Part shown: piece by piece, positions 18,590 to 27,016 of the stretch
Layout of the letters: each line of letters opens with the position of its first letter
How positions within the stretch are numbered: position 1 is the first letter of the stretch
Origin: CAVQOB01 sp963714325
GTDB taxonomy: Bacteria; Pseudomonadota; Alphaproteobacteria; Rhizobiales; Hyphomicrobiaceae
Assembly: GCA_963714325.1 (NCBI GenBank)
Contig: CAVQOB010000017.1
Location: 75,935 to 139,934, forward strand
DNA length: 64,000 nt
Reading direction: 5' to 3'
Position numbers and translations under genes: made by a program
Notes under the pieces: model-generated
Database searches by the model: none
What the model saw: only the letters and a program-made list of their open reading frames with translations
Told to the model about the DNA's origin: nothing

Positions 18590-19297
18590 ATGAAGGTTGT
18601 CATGCTGAAAGTTGACGGCATCGATCTGCACTACAGCGCTGCACAGGCGCTGCGGCATGTTTCGCTTGAGGCGAACACCGGCGAGGTGATGTCGGTGCTC
18701 GGGCGTAACGGCGTCGGTAAGACGAGTTTACTCAGGGCGATTATTGGCCAGCATCCGATCAGCGCCGGGCGTATTACTTGGGGTGGCGAGGATCTGGCGG
18801 GATTGGCGCCCTTCGAGCGCGCGCGGCGTGGTATCGCCTTTGTGCCGCAGGGACGCGAAATCTTCCCGTTGTTGACGGTACAGGAAAATCTGCAGACGGG
18901 ATTTGCCCCGCTGGCGCGGCGCGATCGGCATGTGCAGGACGAGATTTTCGATCTGTTTCCAGTTCTGAAATCGATGCTGCATCGCCGTGGTGGCGATCTC
19001 TCCGGCGGACAGCAGCAGCAACTCGCCATCGGTCGCGCGCTGGTGACACGGCCGAAGCTGCTGGTGCTGGACGAGCCGACGGAGGGCATCCAGCCGTCGA
19101 TCATCAAGGACATCGGCCGCGCCATCGACTATCTTCGCAACCGCGGCGATATGGCAATCGTGCTGGTCGAGCAGTATTTCGAGTTTGCGCGCGATCTCGC
19201 CAACCGGTTCGTCGTCATGGAACGCGGTCAGGTGGTGATTGCGGGAACGCGCGCGGAAATGGTGGAAGCTGATGTCCGTCGCCGCCTTTCGGTCTGA
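18590..19297 (+). CDS. urtE: urea ABC transporter, ATPase UrtE
   Basis: A 235-residue cytoplasmic ATPase of the LivF type. Walker A is GRNGVGKTSLL, the signature is LSGGQQQQLAIGRAL, Walker B is LLVLDEPTEGI, and the switch histidine position is Gln in IVLVEQYFEFA, as is usual for UrtE. An alternative start four codons in (ATG at 18602) is equally possible. The 3' end overlaps the chosen ureD start by 26 bases, joining transport to urease in one transcript. Confidence 0.95.
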   Translation: MKVVMLKVDGIDLHYSAAQALRHVSLEANTGEVMSVLGRNGVGKTSLLRAIIGQHPISAGRITWGGEDLAGLAPFERARRGIAFVPQGREIFPLLTVQENLQTGFAPLARRDRHVQDEIFDLFPVLKSMLHRRGGDLSGGQQQQLAIGRALVTRPKLLVLDEPTEGIQPSIIKDIGRAIDYLRNRGDMAIVLVEQYFEFARDLANRFVVMERGQVVIAGTRAEMVEADVRRRLSV

Positions 19298-20108
19298 GGA
19301 TGCGCTGGCGGCGTTGCGTGTCGATGGCGGTGCGACGGCATCGTTCAAGGCGGATCGGGCGATAACGCGCATCGCGTTGCTCGCCGAGTATGGCGGCTAC
19401 CGGCTCAAGTTCCCTGACTGCACAGGTGGCGCTCTTGAAGCGGTGGTGGTCAATACCGGCGGTGGCGTCGCGGGCGGGGATCGCGTGCAGTTCGACATCC
19501 AGGCGGGTGCTGCGTCCAAAGTTATCGTGGCAACCGCGACAGCTGAACGGATTTATCGCAGTCGTGGTGCGAATTCGGCAATCGATGTACGCCTGGACGT
19601 AGAACACGGGTCAACCCTGGCGTGGCTGCCGCAAGCGACGATCCTATTCTCCGGCGCACGACTGCAGCGCCGTTTCGACGTGGATGTCGCGGGCCAAGCG
19701 CGGTTGCTGATGGCCGAGACGACGGTCTTCGGGCGCGAAGCCAGCGGCGAAATCATGGGGACTGGATTTTTGCACGATCGCTGGCGGGTCCGGCGGGACG
19801 GGGCGTTGATCTTTGCTGATGAAACCCGGCTCGATGGCGATATCTCAGCCCTGCAGGCGCGCCCGGCATTGGCAGCAGCGGTGCGCGGTGTGGCGCTTCT
19901 GCTGTGTGTCGCGCCCGATGTCGAGGAAAAGCGTCATGCTGTACGGGTAGCCTTGGCGGGCGGCTCTGGGGAGACAGGGGTGAGTGCCTGGAACGGTATG
20001 CTCGTCGTGCGTGTCCTCGCCAGTCGCCTCGATGTGCTGCAATCGGCCTTGCGGCGCGCCATTGACGCGCTACAAATTGCTTCAGTCCCGCAAGTCTGGT
20101 CGAACTAA
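19272..20108 (+). CDS. ureD: urease accessory protein UreD
   Basis: A 278-residue accessory protein that forms the UreD-UreF-UreG complex needed to load nickel into apo-urease. Family segments visible are GGYRLKFPDC, VNTGGGVAGGDRVQFDI and LPQATILFSGARLQRRFDVD. The ATG at 19272 is chosen as the normal UreD start; the frame is open to 19239 inside urtE. The overlap with urtE and the 26-base gap to ureA suggest one operon. Confidence 0.92.
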   Translation: MSVAAFRSEDALAALRVDGGATASFKADRAITRIALLAEYGGYRLKFPDCTGGALEAVVVNTGGGVAGGDRVQFDIQAGAASKVIVATATAERIYRSRGANSAIDVRLDVEHGSTLAWLPQATILFSGARLQRRFDVDVAGQARLLMAETTVFGREASGEIMGTGFLHDRWRVRRDGALIFADETRLDGDISALQARPALAAAVRGVALLLCVAPDVEEKRHAVRVALAGGSGETGVSAWNGMLVVRVLASRLDVLQSALRRAIDALQIASVPQVWSN

Positions 20109-20134
20109 CTTTTTGATCTTGAGATGGCCGCACC

Positions 20135-20437
20135 ATGAATCTGACGCCGCGTGAAAAAGACAAACTGCTGGTGGCCATGGCGGCGATCGTCGCGCGGCGG
20201 CGGCTGGAGCGTGGCGCCAAGCTCAATCATCCCGAGGCGATCGCGCTGATCACCGACTTCGTCGTCGAAGGCGCGCGCGATGGCAAAACGGTTGCGACGC
20301 TGATGCGCGAAGGGGCGTACGTGATCACCCGCGATCAGGTGATGCCCGGCATCGCCGAAATGATCCACGACGTGCAGGTCGAGGCGACATTCCCCGACGG
20401 CACAAAGCTCGTCACTGTCCATAATCCTATTCGTTGA
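20135..20437 (+). CDS. ureA: urease gamma subunit
   Basis: A 100-residue structural subunit, the standard length for UreA. It opens with MNLTPREKDKLLVAMAAIVA and contains LNHPEAIALITDFVVEGAR and VMPGIAEMIHDVQVEATFPD, which define the family. With UreB and UreC it forms the cytoplasmic enzyme that splits urea into ammonia and carbon dioxide. Confidence 0.97.
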   Translation: MNLTPREKDKLLVAMAAIVARRRLERGAKLNHPEAIALITDFVVEGARDGKTVATLMREGAYVITRDQVMPGIAEMIHDVQVEATFPDGTKLVTVHNPIR

Positions 20438-20451
20438 ATGCAAGGACCCAC

Positions 20452-20760
20452 ATGATCCCCGGTGAAATCATCACGGCCAAGGGCGATATCGAGCTCAATG
20501 CCGGCCGCAAGGCGATTAAGTTGACGGTGGCCAATACCGGCGATCGGCCGATCCAGGTTGGCAGCCACTATCATTTCTTTGAAACCAATCCAGCGCTGGC
20601 TTTCAATCGCGCGAAAGCGAAGGGCATGCGGCTCGATATAGCTGCGGGGACAGCCGTGCGGTTCGAACCAGGCCAGACACGCGAGGTGGCGTTGATCCCT
20701 GTCGCGGGGAAGCGCACGATCTACGGGTTTCGACAGGCGGTCATGGGGAAGCTCAAGTAA
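20452..20760 (+). CDS. ureB: urease beta subunit
   Basis: A 102-residue structural subunit. The ATG at 20452 is preceded by AAGGA at 7 bases and gives the family start MIPGEI; a TTG at 20434 in the same frame is not needed. Family marks are VANTGDRPIQVGSHYHFFE, ALAFNRAKAKGMRLDIAAGT and VRFEPGQTREV. It follows ureA by 14 bases. Confidence 0.97.
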   Translation: MIPGEIITAKGDIELNAGRKAIKLTVANTGDRPIQVGSHYHFFETNPALAFNRAKAKGMRLDIAAGTAVRFEPGQTREVALIPVAGKRTIYGFRQAVMGKLK

Positions 20761-20774
20761 CCGGAGTTGTTGTC

Positions 20775-21248
20775 ATGCGCGTTCTGTTCCCGATCATTGT
20801 TGCTGCCACCCTCACATCGATCGTGCCAGCAGTGGCCCATCCGCCGGCCATCGTCACCCCAGCGGAAGAAAAAGGCACGATCGAAGAGGTGATCGCGTTC
20901 CGCCGTGACCTCGCCGCGGCGATTGTCGCCAAGGACAAGGCGAAACTGACGGAGATGTATTCCAAGTCCTTCATCCAGACCCACGGGACCGGCGAGCAGG
21001 ATGGTCGCGATGCGCGTATTGCTGGAATTCTCGCCGGTGCCCAAGCCGTTGAAATACTCGCTGCTGAGGATCTGGTCGTGCGCATCTTCAGTGGTGGCTG
21101 GACGGCTGTTGCGACTGGCAAATCGCGGCGGACGACGCCAGCCGGCGAAAAGCAGCTCCTCGCCTGGACGGCCGTCTATGTGCGAACGGAAAAATCGTGG
21201 GCGCTGGCTGCGAGCCAGGTGACGCGACTGAACGAGATCAAACCCTGA
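20775..21248 (+). CDS. exported NTF2-like/DUF4440-type protein
   Basis: A 157-residue protein with a signal peptide (first about 21 residues, ending PAVAH) and a single NTF2-like alpha-plus-beta domain: EEVIAFRRDLAAAIVAKDKA, LTEMYSKSFIQTHGTGEQDG, then strands WTAVATGKSRR and LLAWTAVYVRTEKSWALAAS. Such domains bind small molecules or have weak enzyme activity, but none can be assigned. It sits 14 bases after ureB with a CCGGAG ribosome site, so it is part of the urease transcript. A periplasmic product inside a urease operon is unusual for a nickel-loading role; a link to urea or nickel handling is a guess. Confidence 0.7.
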   Translation: MRVLFPIIVAATLTSIVPAVAHPPAIVTPAEEKGTIEEVIAFRRDLAAAIVAKDKAKLTEMYSKSFIQTHGTGEQDGRDARIAGILAGAQAVEILAAEDLVVRIFSGGWTAVATGKSRRTTPAGEKQLLAWTAVYVRTEKSWALAASQVTRLNEIKP

Positions 21249-21366
21249 GAGGCCGGCACGCCAACAAAATATCCCGCGCCGCTCCTTACAAAAGTTGTTT
21301 GCCCTACTCTGAGACTTGCCTTACATTCAATTTCGTAAGGAGCATGCCGAAGAACGGAGCGCTGCC

Positions 21367-21654
21367 ATGGCCGCCAAGACCTACGCCACCCTGACCAGCA
21401 AGGGTCAGATCACGATTCCAGCCGAACTGCGCAAGCACTGGAACTTGAAGGCCGGCGACAGGATCGCCTTCGAAAAGCTGACCGACGAGAAGGGCACCAT
21501 CCGCCCCGAGCGCCGGCGCTCGATCTTTGAGGCGATGGAGGAGTGGAAGTTGCCCGCGATTGACAGGCCATTCACTCAGAAGGACATCGACGATGCGATT
21601 GGAGCGGCGATGGCCGAAAGGCATACGCGTCTAAAGTCGAAGGGCAAGTCATGA
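21367..21654 (+). CDS. AbrB/MazE-type antitoxin
   Basis: A 95-residue DNA-binding antitoxin. The ATG at 21367 has GGAG at 7 bases and starts the swapped-hairpin domain MAAKTYATLTSKGQITIP, followed by LRKHWNLKAGDRIAFEKL. The C-terminal half (RSIFEAMEEWKLPAID onward) is the toxin-binding tail. It overlaps the PIN toxin by four bases and is expected to neutralise it and repress the pair. It sits inside the urease operon between the NTF2-like gene and ureC, with a short AT-richer stretch (about 21265-21345) upstream that could hold its own promoter. Confidence 0.88.
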   Translation: MAAKTYATLTSKGQITIPAELRKHWNLKAGDRIAFEKLTDEKGTIRPERRRSIFEAMEEWKLPAIDRPFTQKDIDDAIGAAMAERHTRLKSKGKS

Positions 21655-22043
21655 TCGGGATCGACACGAACGTGTTGCTTTGCGCGCTGGTCAACAAATC
21701 CGATCCTGGCCAGACGGAACGGGCGCAACGAACAATCCGCGAAAACGCGCCCGTATTCCTCAACAGTGTGGTTCTCTCGGAGTTCGTCTGGACCTGCAAA
21801 TACACATACGCCTTGGAGCGGAAGGCAATTCACCGACTGCTCGACGATATTATCAATACGCCAGAATTCAGTTTTGCTCGCCCCGAAGTTATTGCCCTGG
21901 CCGTTGCCGGCTACGGCTCGCGCATGTCCGACTTCGCGGATTGGCTGATTGGCGAAACCAACCTCGATCATGGTTGCAGTTCGACGCTGACGTTCGACAA
22001 GGGTGCGGCCAAAACCGCTGCCTTCAAATCCGTCCCCGCCTAA
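21651..22043 (+). CDS. vapC: VapC-type PIN domain toxin
   Basis: A 130-residue PIN-domain ribonuclease. The acidic active-site set is visible: Asp in MIGIDTNVLLCALVN, Glu in VVLSEFVWTCK, Asp in SDFADWLIGE, and the terminal TFDKGAAKTAAF segment. VapC toxins cut tRNA or rRNA when freed from their antitoxin. The start overlaps the antitoxin stop (ATGA). The stop is 15 bases before ureC, so the module is transcribed in line with urease genes. Confidence 0.88.
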   Translation: MIGIDTNVLLCALVNKSDPGQTERAQRTIRENAPVFLNSVVLSEFVWTCKYTYALERKAIHRLLDDIINTPEFSFARPEVIALAVAGYGSRMSDFADWLIGETNLDHGCSSTLTFDKGAAKTAAFKSVPA

Positions 22044-22058
22044 CCCCGGATTTCCCCC

Positions 22059-23774
22059 ATGCCCATAAAAATCTCCCGCGCGGCATACGCCGGCATGTTC
22101 GGTCCGACCACCGGCGATAAGGTGCGGCTTGCCGACACCGATCTCATCATCGAGGTCGAGAAGGATTTCACAACTTATGGCGAGGAAGTGAAGTTCGGCG
22201 GCGGCAAGGTGATCCGTGACGGCATGGGGCAATCCCAGGTCACCAACAAGAAGGGCGCGGTCGATACCGTCATCACCAACGCGCTGATCCTCGATCACTG
22301 GGGCATCGTCAAGGCTGACATCGGCATTGCGCGCGGCCGCATCGCCAAGATCGGCAAAGCCGGCAATCCCGACATCCAGCCGAACGTCGACATCATCGTC
22401 GGGCCAGGGACTGATGTCATTGCAGGCGAAGGCAAGATCATCACCGCTGGCGGGTTTGACAGCCATATCCACTTCATCTGCCCGCAACAGATCGAAGATG
22501 CCGTGATGTCCGGCATGACGACGTTGCTCGGCGGTGGTACTGGGCCGTCGCACGGCACGTTTGCGACGACTTGTACGCCGGGACCCTGGCACATCGAGAT
22601 GATGCTGCGGGCGGCTGACGCATTCCCGATCAACATCGGGATGGCCTGCAAGGGAAACGCGTCGTTGCCGGCCCCGCTCATCGAGATGCTGGAGGCGGGC
22701 GCCTGCGCCATGAAGCTGCACGAGGACTGGGGGACGACGCCGGCGGCGATCGACAACTGCCTCGCGGTTGCCGACGACTATGATGTGCAGGTGATGCTGC
22801 ATTCCGACACGTTGAATGAATCAGGGTTCGTCGAGGATACGATTCGTGCGTTCAAGGGCCGCACCATCCACGCATTCCATACTGAAGGCGCCGGTGGCGG
22901 CCACGCGCCTGACATCATGAAGGTGGCCGGACTAAAGAACGTGCTGCCGTCGTCGACCAATCCAACCCGGCCGTTCACGGTCAACACGATCGACGAGCAT
23001 CTGGATATGCTGATGGTCTGCCATCATTTGTCGTCGAAGATTCCGGAGGATCTGGCGTTTGCCGAAAGCCGCATCCGTAAGGAGACGATTGCAGCGGAAG
23101 ATATCCTGCATGATCTGGGCGCACTCTCGATGATGTCGTCGGACAGCCAGGCGATGGGGCGGATCGGCGAGGTCGTCATCAGGACGTGGCAGACGGCGCA
23201 CAAGATGCGCCAGCAGCGCGGGCCCTTGCCCGAAGATAAGGGGCGGGGCAACGATAATTTCCGCGCCAAACGTTATATCGCCAAGTACACGATCAATCCG
23301 GCGATCGCGCATGGTGTCTCGCAGCACATTGGCTCGGTCGAAGCCGGTAAGCTTGCCGATCTCGTGGTCTGGTCGCCGGCGTTCTTTGGGGTGAAGCCCG
23401 ATTGCGTCATCAAGGGCGGCATGATCGTTGCGGCACCGATGGGCGATCCCAATGCCTCGATACCCACGCCGCAGCCGGTGCATTACCGGCCGATGTTTGG
23501 TGCTTACGGGTCGGCGCGGACGGAGACGTCGCTGACCTTCACCAGCAAAGCGTTCGCCGAGGGCAAGAACGCGAAGGCGTGGGGGTTGCGCAAAAAGGTG
23601 GTGGCGGTGAAGAACGTCCGCGATGGCATTTCGAAAAAGAGCATGATCCACAATGACGCGACGCCCGATATCCAGATCGATGCCGAGACCTACGAAGTGC
23701 GCGCCGACGGCGAATTGCTGGTCTGCAAGCCGGCCAAGGAACTGCCGATGACGCAACGCTATTTTTTGTTCTGA
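22059..23774 (+). CDS. ureC: urease alpha subunit, catalytic
   Basis: A 571-residue catalytic subunit of standard length. The nickel ligands include HIHFICPQQ (two His), the carbamylated lysine in ACAMKLHEDWG, a His pair in HTEGAGGGHAPD, and the flap Cys-His in MLMVCHHLSS. The protein is cytoplasmic and assembles with UreA and UreB. There is no purine-rich ribosome site just before the ATG (a C-rich stretch instead), so translation may depend on coupling with the upstream vapC gene, an odd arrangement for a major enzyme. Confidence 0.98.
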   Translation: MPIKISRAAYAGMFGPTTGDKVRLADTDLIIEVEKDFTTYGEEVKFGGGKVIRDGMGQSQVTNKKGAVDTVITNALILDHWGIVKADIGIARGRIAKIGKAGNPDIQPNVDIIVGPGTDVIAGEGKIITAGGFDSHIHFICPQQIEDAVMSGMTTLLGGGTGPSHGTFATTCTPGPWHIEMMLRAADAFPINIGMACKGNASLPAPLIEMLEAGACAMKLHEDWGTTPAAIDNCLAVADDYDVQVMLHSDTLNESGFVEDTIRAFKGRTIHAFHTEGAGGGHAPDIMKVAGLKNVLPSSTNPTRPFTVNTIDEHLDMLMVCHHLSSKIPEDLAFAESRIRKETIAAEDILHDLGALSMMSSDSQAMGRIGEVVIRTWQTAHKMRQQRGPLPEDKGRGNDNFRAKRYIAKYTINPAIAHGVSQHIGSVEAGKLADLVVWSPAFFGVKPDCVIKGGMIVAAPMGDPNASIPTPQPVHYRPMFGAYGSARTETSLTFTSKAFAEGKNAKAWGLRKKVVAVKNVRDGISKKSMIHNDATPDIQIDAETYEVRADGELLVCKPAKELPMTQRYFLF

Positions 23775-23783
23775 GGGGTTTGC

Positions 23784-24353
23784 ATGCAGCGCGCCGCCAC
23801 CGTCATTCGTAAAACCGAACTTGGCCGCCGGATCACAGTCGACACGATTACGCTCGACCGGGCGTCGCGGCACAAGCGGCGCACGGCCATGACATCGGAT
23901 CGCGGGCATGCGTTCCTGCTCGATTTGGGCGAAGCGACGGTTCTCGCCGACGGCGATGCGCTGCAGCTTGAGAGTGGCGCGCTGATCAAGGTGCGCGCGG
24001 CGGCAGAACCGTTACTCGAGATCCATGCCCACGATGCGGCGGCGTTGGCCCGCATCGCCTGGCATATCGGCAATCGTCACACGCCCTGCGAGGTGGCGGC
24101 ACAAGCGATCTACATCCAGCCTGATCATGTTTTGGAGGAGATGGTGATCGGACTTGGCGCACACGTGCATCATGTGAACAGGCCGTTCGATCCGGAAGGC
24201 GGGGCTTACGGTGGTAAGGGGCCGCTGCAGCAGGGTCACCATCACCACGGCACGCATGAGCACGTGCATGGCAGTCACGATCACGGCAACGATGCGCACA
24301 GCCATGACCATGACGTCGAAGCGATAACGACGAAGGTCTGGCGGCCGGATTGA
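23784..24353 (+). CDS. ureE: urease accessory protein UreE, nickel chaperone
   Basis: A 189-residue nickel metallochaperone. The N-terminal domain (LDRASRHKRRTAMTSDRG) and the metal-binding domain (ALARIAWHIGNRHTPCEV, ending with the conserved His-bearing VIGLGAHVHHVNRPFDPE) are standard. The tail (residues about 150-185) is a histidine-rich nickel store with many HxH pairs such as GHHHHGTHEHVHGSHDHG. It delivers nickel to UreG. The stop overlaps the ureF start by one base (TGATG). Confidence 0.95.
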   Translation: MQRAATVIRKTELGRRITVDTITLDRASRHKRRTAMTSDRGHAFLLDLGEATVLADGDALQLESGALIKVRAAAEPLLEIHAHDAAALARIAWHIGNRHTPCEVAAQAIYIQPDHVLEEMVIGLGAHVHHVNRPFDPEGGAYGGKGPLQQGHHHHGTHEHVHGSHDHGNDAHSHDHDVEAITTKVWRPD

Positions 24354-25087
24354 TGGATCTCTTGTCACAGCGAAGCCGGATTGAAACGTTGGAGGTGTCG
24401 AGTGCCGCGCAGAGCGCGCGTGGGCGAGCGCTGTTGCAGATCTGGCTGTCGCCATCGTTCCCGGTCGGCGGCTATGCCTATAGCCATGGATTGGAGAAGG
24501 CGGTTGAGAACGGTTGGGTCTCCGATCGGCCGACGCTCGAAGCGTGGCTCGGCGATCTGATCGAACTCGGCGCGCTGCGCAACGATCTGATCCTATTGGC
24601 GGCGAGTTGGCGGGCGAGCAAGGGCATCGCGGGGCCGGCGCTGGTCGAGGTGGCAAGTCTGGCAGTGGCGTTGCAGCCGTCGGCCGAGCGTCATCTCGAA
24701 GCGACGCAGCAGGGCGCCTCCTTCATTGCGCAGTTTGAGACGGCGTGGCCGGCTGATGCTGTGTCGTGGGCGGCGGCGCCGGGTGTGACGCCAACACTCG
24801 CCGTGGCGGTTGGTTTTGCCGCAGCCGCGCACGAAATTGGGCTCGAAGACGCGCTGCAGGCCTTCGGTGTGGCATTCATCGGTGCGTTGACGTCGGCGGC
24901 CATCCGCTTGAGTGTTGTCGGGCAAACCGATGCACAGCGTGTGACGGCGGCGCTGCTCGAACGGGTGCTCAGCGTTGCCGCTGCTGCTGCGCGATCGACG
25001 CTGGACGATCTGGGTGGAGCGGCTTGGCGGTCGGACCTCGCATCGATGCAACATGAAACACAGCACACGAGGCTCTTTCGATCATGA
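24353..25087 (+). CDS. ureF: urease accessory protein UreF
   Basis: A 244-residue all-helical accessory protein. Family marks are LPSFPVGG-like SPSFPVGGYAYSHGLEKAVE near residue 40 and the later helices VAVGFAAAAHEIGLEDAL and FIGALTSAAIRLSVVGQTDA. UreF bridges UreD and UreG in the nickel-loading complex. It is coupled to ureE at the start (TGATG) and to ureG at the end (ATGA). Confidence 0.94.
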   Translation: MDLLSQRSRIETLEVSSAAQSARGRALLQIWLSPSFPVGGYAYSHGLEKAVENGWVSDRPTLEAWLGDLIELGALRNDLILLAASWRASKGIAGPALVEVASLAVALQPSAERHLEATQQGASFIAQFETAWPADAVSWAAAPGVTPTLAVAVGFAAAAHEIGLEDALQAFGVAFIGALTSAAIRLSVVGQTDAQRVTAALLERVLSVAAAAARSTLDDLGGAAWRSDLASMQHETQHTRLFRS

Positions 25088-25737
25088 CGCCAGCAACTCA
25101 GTCCCCGCATGGTCCCCTCCGCGTCGGCATCGGCGGCCCCGTCGGCTCGGGCAAGACGACACTGACTGAAAAGCTCTGCAAGCGCTTTCGTGACAGCTAC
25201 GATATCTGCGCCATCACCAACGACATCTACACCAAGGAGGATGCGGAGATCCTGATGCGCGCACAGGCATTGCCGCTGGAGCGGATCATGGGGGTCGAGA
25301 CCGGCGGCTGCCCGCATACAGCCATCCGCGAGGATTGCTCGATCAATCTGGCGGCGATCGAGACGATGCGGAAAAAATTTCCCAAACTCGAACTCATTCT
25401 CATCGAATCCGGTGGTGATAACCTCGCTGCCACCTTCTCGCCGGAGCTCGCCGATCTGACGATCTACGTCATTGATGTCGCGCAGGGAGAAAAGATCCCG
25501 CGCAAGGGCGGGCCCGGCATCACGCGATCCGATCTTCTGGTGATCAACAAGATCGATCTGGCGCCGCATGTGGGAGCAAGTCTCGCGGTGATGGAGCGCG
25601 ATGCCCGGCGCATGCGCGGCGAGAAGCCGTTCGTGTTCACGAATTTGAGGACGGGTGAAGGATTAGAGTCGATCGCCGACATGATCCGCTGGCAGGGCGG
25701 GTTGCGGGGTGTGTCGGTGGCGGACCGCGCCAACTGA
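25084..25737 (+). CDS. ureG: urease accessory GTPase UreG
   Basis: A 217-residue SIMIBI-class GTPase. The P-loop is GIGGPVGSGKTTLTEKL, the metal motif is the Cys-Pro-His of ETGGCPHTAIREDCS, the switch region is LILIESGGDNLAATFSPEL, and the base-recognition motif is LLVINKIDLAPHVG. GTP hydrolysis drives nickel insertion into urease. It closes the urt-ure operon; the next gene starts 24 bases later with its own strong ribosome site. Confidence 0.97.
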   Translation: MTPATQSPHGPLRVGIGGPVGSGKTTLTEKLCKRFRDSYDICAITNDIYTKEDAEILMRAQALPLERIMGVETGGCPHTAIREDCSINLAAIETMRKKFPKLELILIESGGDNLAATFSPELADLTIYVIDVAQGEKIPRKGGPGITRSDLLVINKIDLAPHVGASLAVMERDARRMRGEKPFVFTNLRTGEGLESIADMIRWQGGLRGVSVADRAN

Positions 25738-25761
25738 AGCGTTCATTGCGGGAGGCATGGC

Positions 25762-26646
25762 ATGCGGATTGGGTTCATCGGTATCGGCAACATGGGGGAG
25801 CCGATGGCGGCGCACCTCGCGGGGAGTCAGCACGAGCTCCTGGTGTTCGATCTCGACGCGAGCCGGGCGGCGCGCTTTGCTGGCGAATACAAGGCGCGGG
25901 CGGTTGACCTCCCGGCGCTGGCGGCCGCCGATATCATCGTGACGATGCTGCCGACGGGGCGGGATGTCCGCCATGCGGTGCTGGAGGCGAAAGAGGGCGC
26001 GCTCGGCATGGCGCTGCGTCCCGGCACGATCATCGTCGACATGAGTTCGTCGGAGCCGGTTGGCACACGCGATTTGGGCGCGGCGTTGGCGGCGCGTCAG
26101 GTGACCCTGATCGATGCGCCGGTGTCGGGTGGCGTGGCCCGCGCCAAGACGGCGACACTTGCCATCATGATCGGCGGTGACGACGCGACGGCCGTCGAAC
26201 GCGCGCTGCCGGTGTTGCGCCTGATGGGCGATCGATTGTTCCGCACGGGTGGGCTTGGTACCGGGCACGCGATGAAGGCGCTCAACAACTTCGTCGCTGC
26301 GACGGCGTTTGCGGCAACGTCAGAGGCGATGCTGATCGGCGAGCGCTTCGGGCTCGATCGCGCCGTCATGATCGACATCATGAACGTGTCGACGGGGCGC
26401 AATTTCCACACCGATTTGGTGATGAAGGACCATGTCATCGGCCAAAAATTCGCGACCGGGTTCGCGATAGGATTGCTGGCCAAGGATGTCGGGATTGCCG
26501 AAGATCTCGGTCGAGCGATGGCGGTCGAGGCGCCGTTGACGGAGCTGGTCAGCCGACGCTGGGCCGAGGCGCGTGATGCAGTCGGTGCTGGCCGCGACAA
26601 TACCGAGGCCTATCTGGCGTGGAGTGGAGAGCCAAGGGTGACGTAG
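25762..26646 (+). CDS. NAD(P)-dependent beta-hydroxyacid dehydrogenase, 3-HIBADH family
   Basis: A 294-residue two-domain oxidoreductase. The Rossmann motif is MRIGFIGIGNMGEPMAAHL, the substrate-binding motif is TLIDAPVSGGVARAKTATL, and the catalytic lysine lies in HAMKALNNFVAATAFA. Members oxidise 3-hydroxyisobutyrate, tartronate semialdehyde (in reverse) and related acids; the substrate is not clear. A strong GGGAGG site lies before the ATG. It follows ureG by 24 bases but is probably only an operon tail. A paralogue is at 44529-45416. Confidence 0.9.
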   Translation: MRIGFIGIGNMGEPMAAHLAGSQHELLVFDLDASRAARFAGEYKARAVDLPALAAADIIVTMLPTGRDVRHAVLEAKEGALGMALRPGTIIVDMSSSEPVGTRDLGAALAARQVTLIDAPVSGGVARAKTATLAIMIGGDDATAVERALPVLRLMGDRLFRTGGLGTGHAMKALNNFVAATAFAATSEAMLIGERFGLDRAVMIDIMNVSTGRNFHTDLVMKDHVIGQKFATGFAIGLLAKDVGIAEDLGRAMAVEAPLTELVSRRWAEARDAVGAGRDNTEAYLAWSGEPRVT

Positions 26647-26682
26647 GATTGCGAACGGGATGACGGGGCAGGTGGTGCGCGC

Positions 26683-27016
26683 TCACTCGGAAAATCCGTG
26701 CAAGGGGAGCGCATCAGGATAGAGGTCGCGACACGTTGGATCGTCTTTCTCGATGAGCGCAATCTTCCAATCACGCCGCCTTCGCTTCAAAAGTTTTTTC
26801 TCGATGGAACGCGGTCTCCGCATCGGGCTGTGCTTCGCGGTAGACGAGGCGGCCAACCCAATAGCGCGTCGTGAATCCTTCGATGCGATTTTCGCGGTGA
26901 TCCGAACTCCGTGCCGGGAGGGCACTGGCTACGCCGACGTAGAGGACGCCACGGGCACGGCTCGCTGTGATATAGACGAAGAAGTGCTTGCGGCAGGTGG
27001 CGATCATCCGTCGCAT
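26683..27016 (-). pseudogene. GIY-YIG nuclease, frame-shifted in a homopolymer
   Basis: Read leftward from ATG 27016, the protein starts RRMIATCRKHFFVYITASRA, with GVLYVGVA as the second strand of the GIY-YIG fold, then RENRIEGFTTRYWVGRLVYRE. At a run of six T on the plus strand (26794-26799) the frame breaks: as written the product ends early, but dropping one base restores KLLKRRRRDWKIALIEKDD and DLYPDALP, the usual end of this small family. The ATG is in frame with the caspase-like gene upstream, so as sequenced it is the C-terminal part of that product. A real slippage mutation and a base-call error are both possible. Confidence 0.78.
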
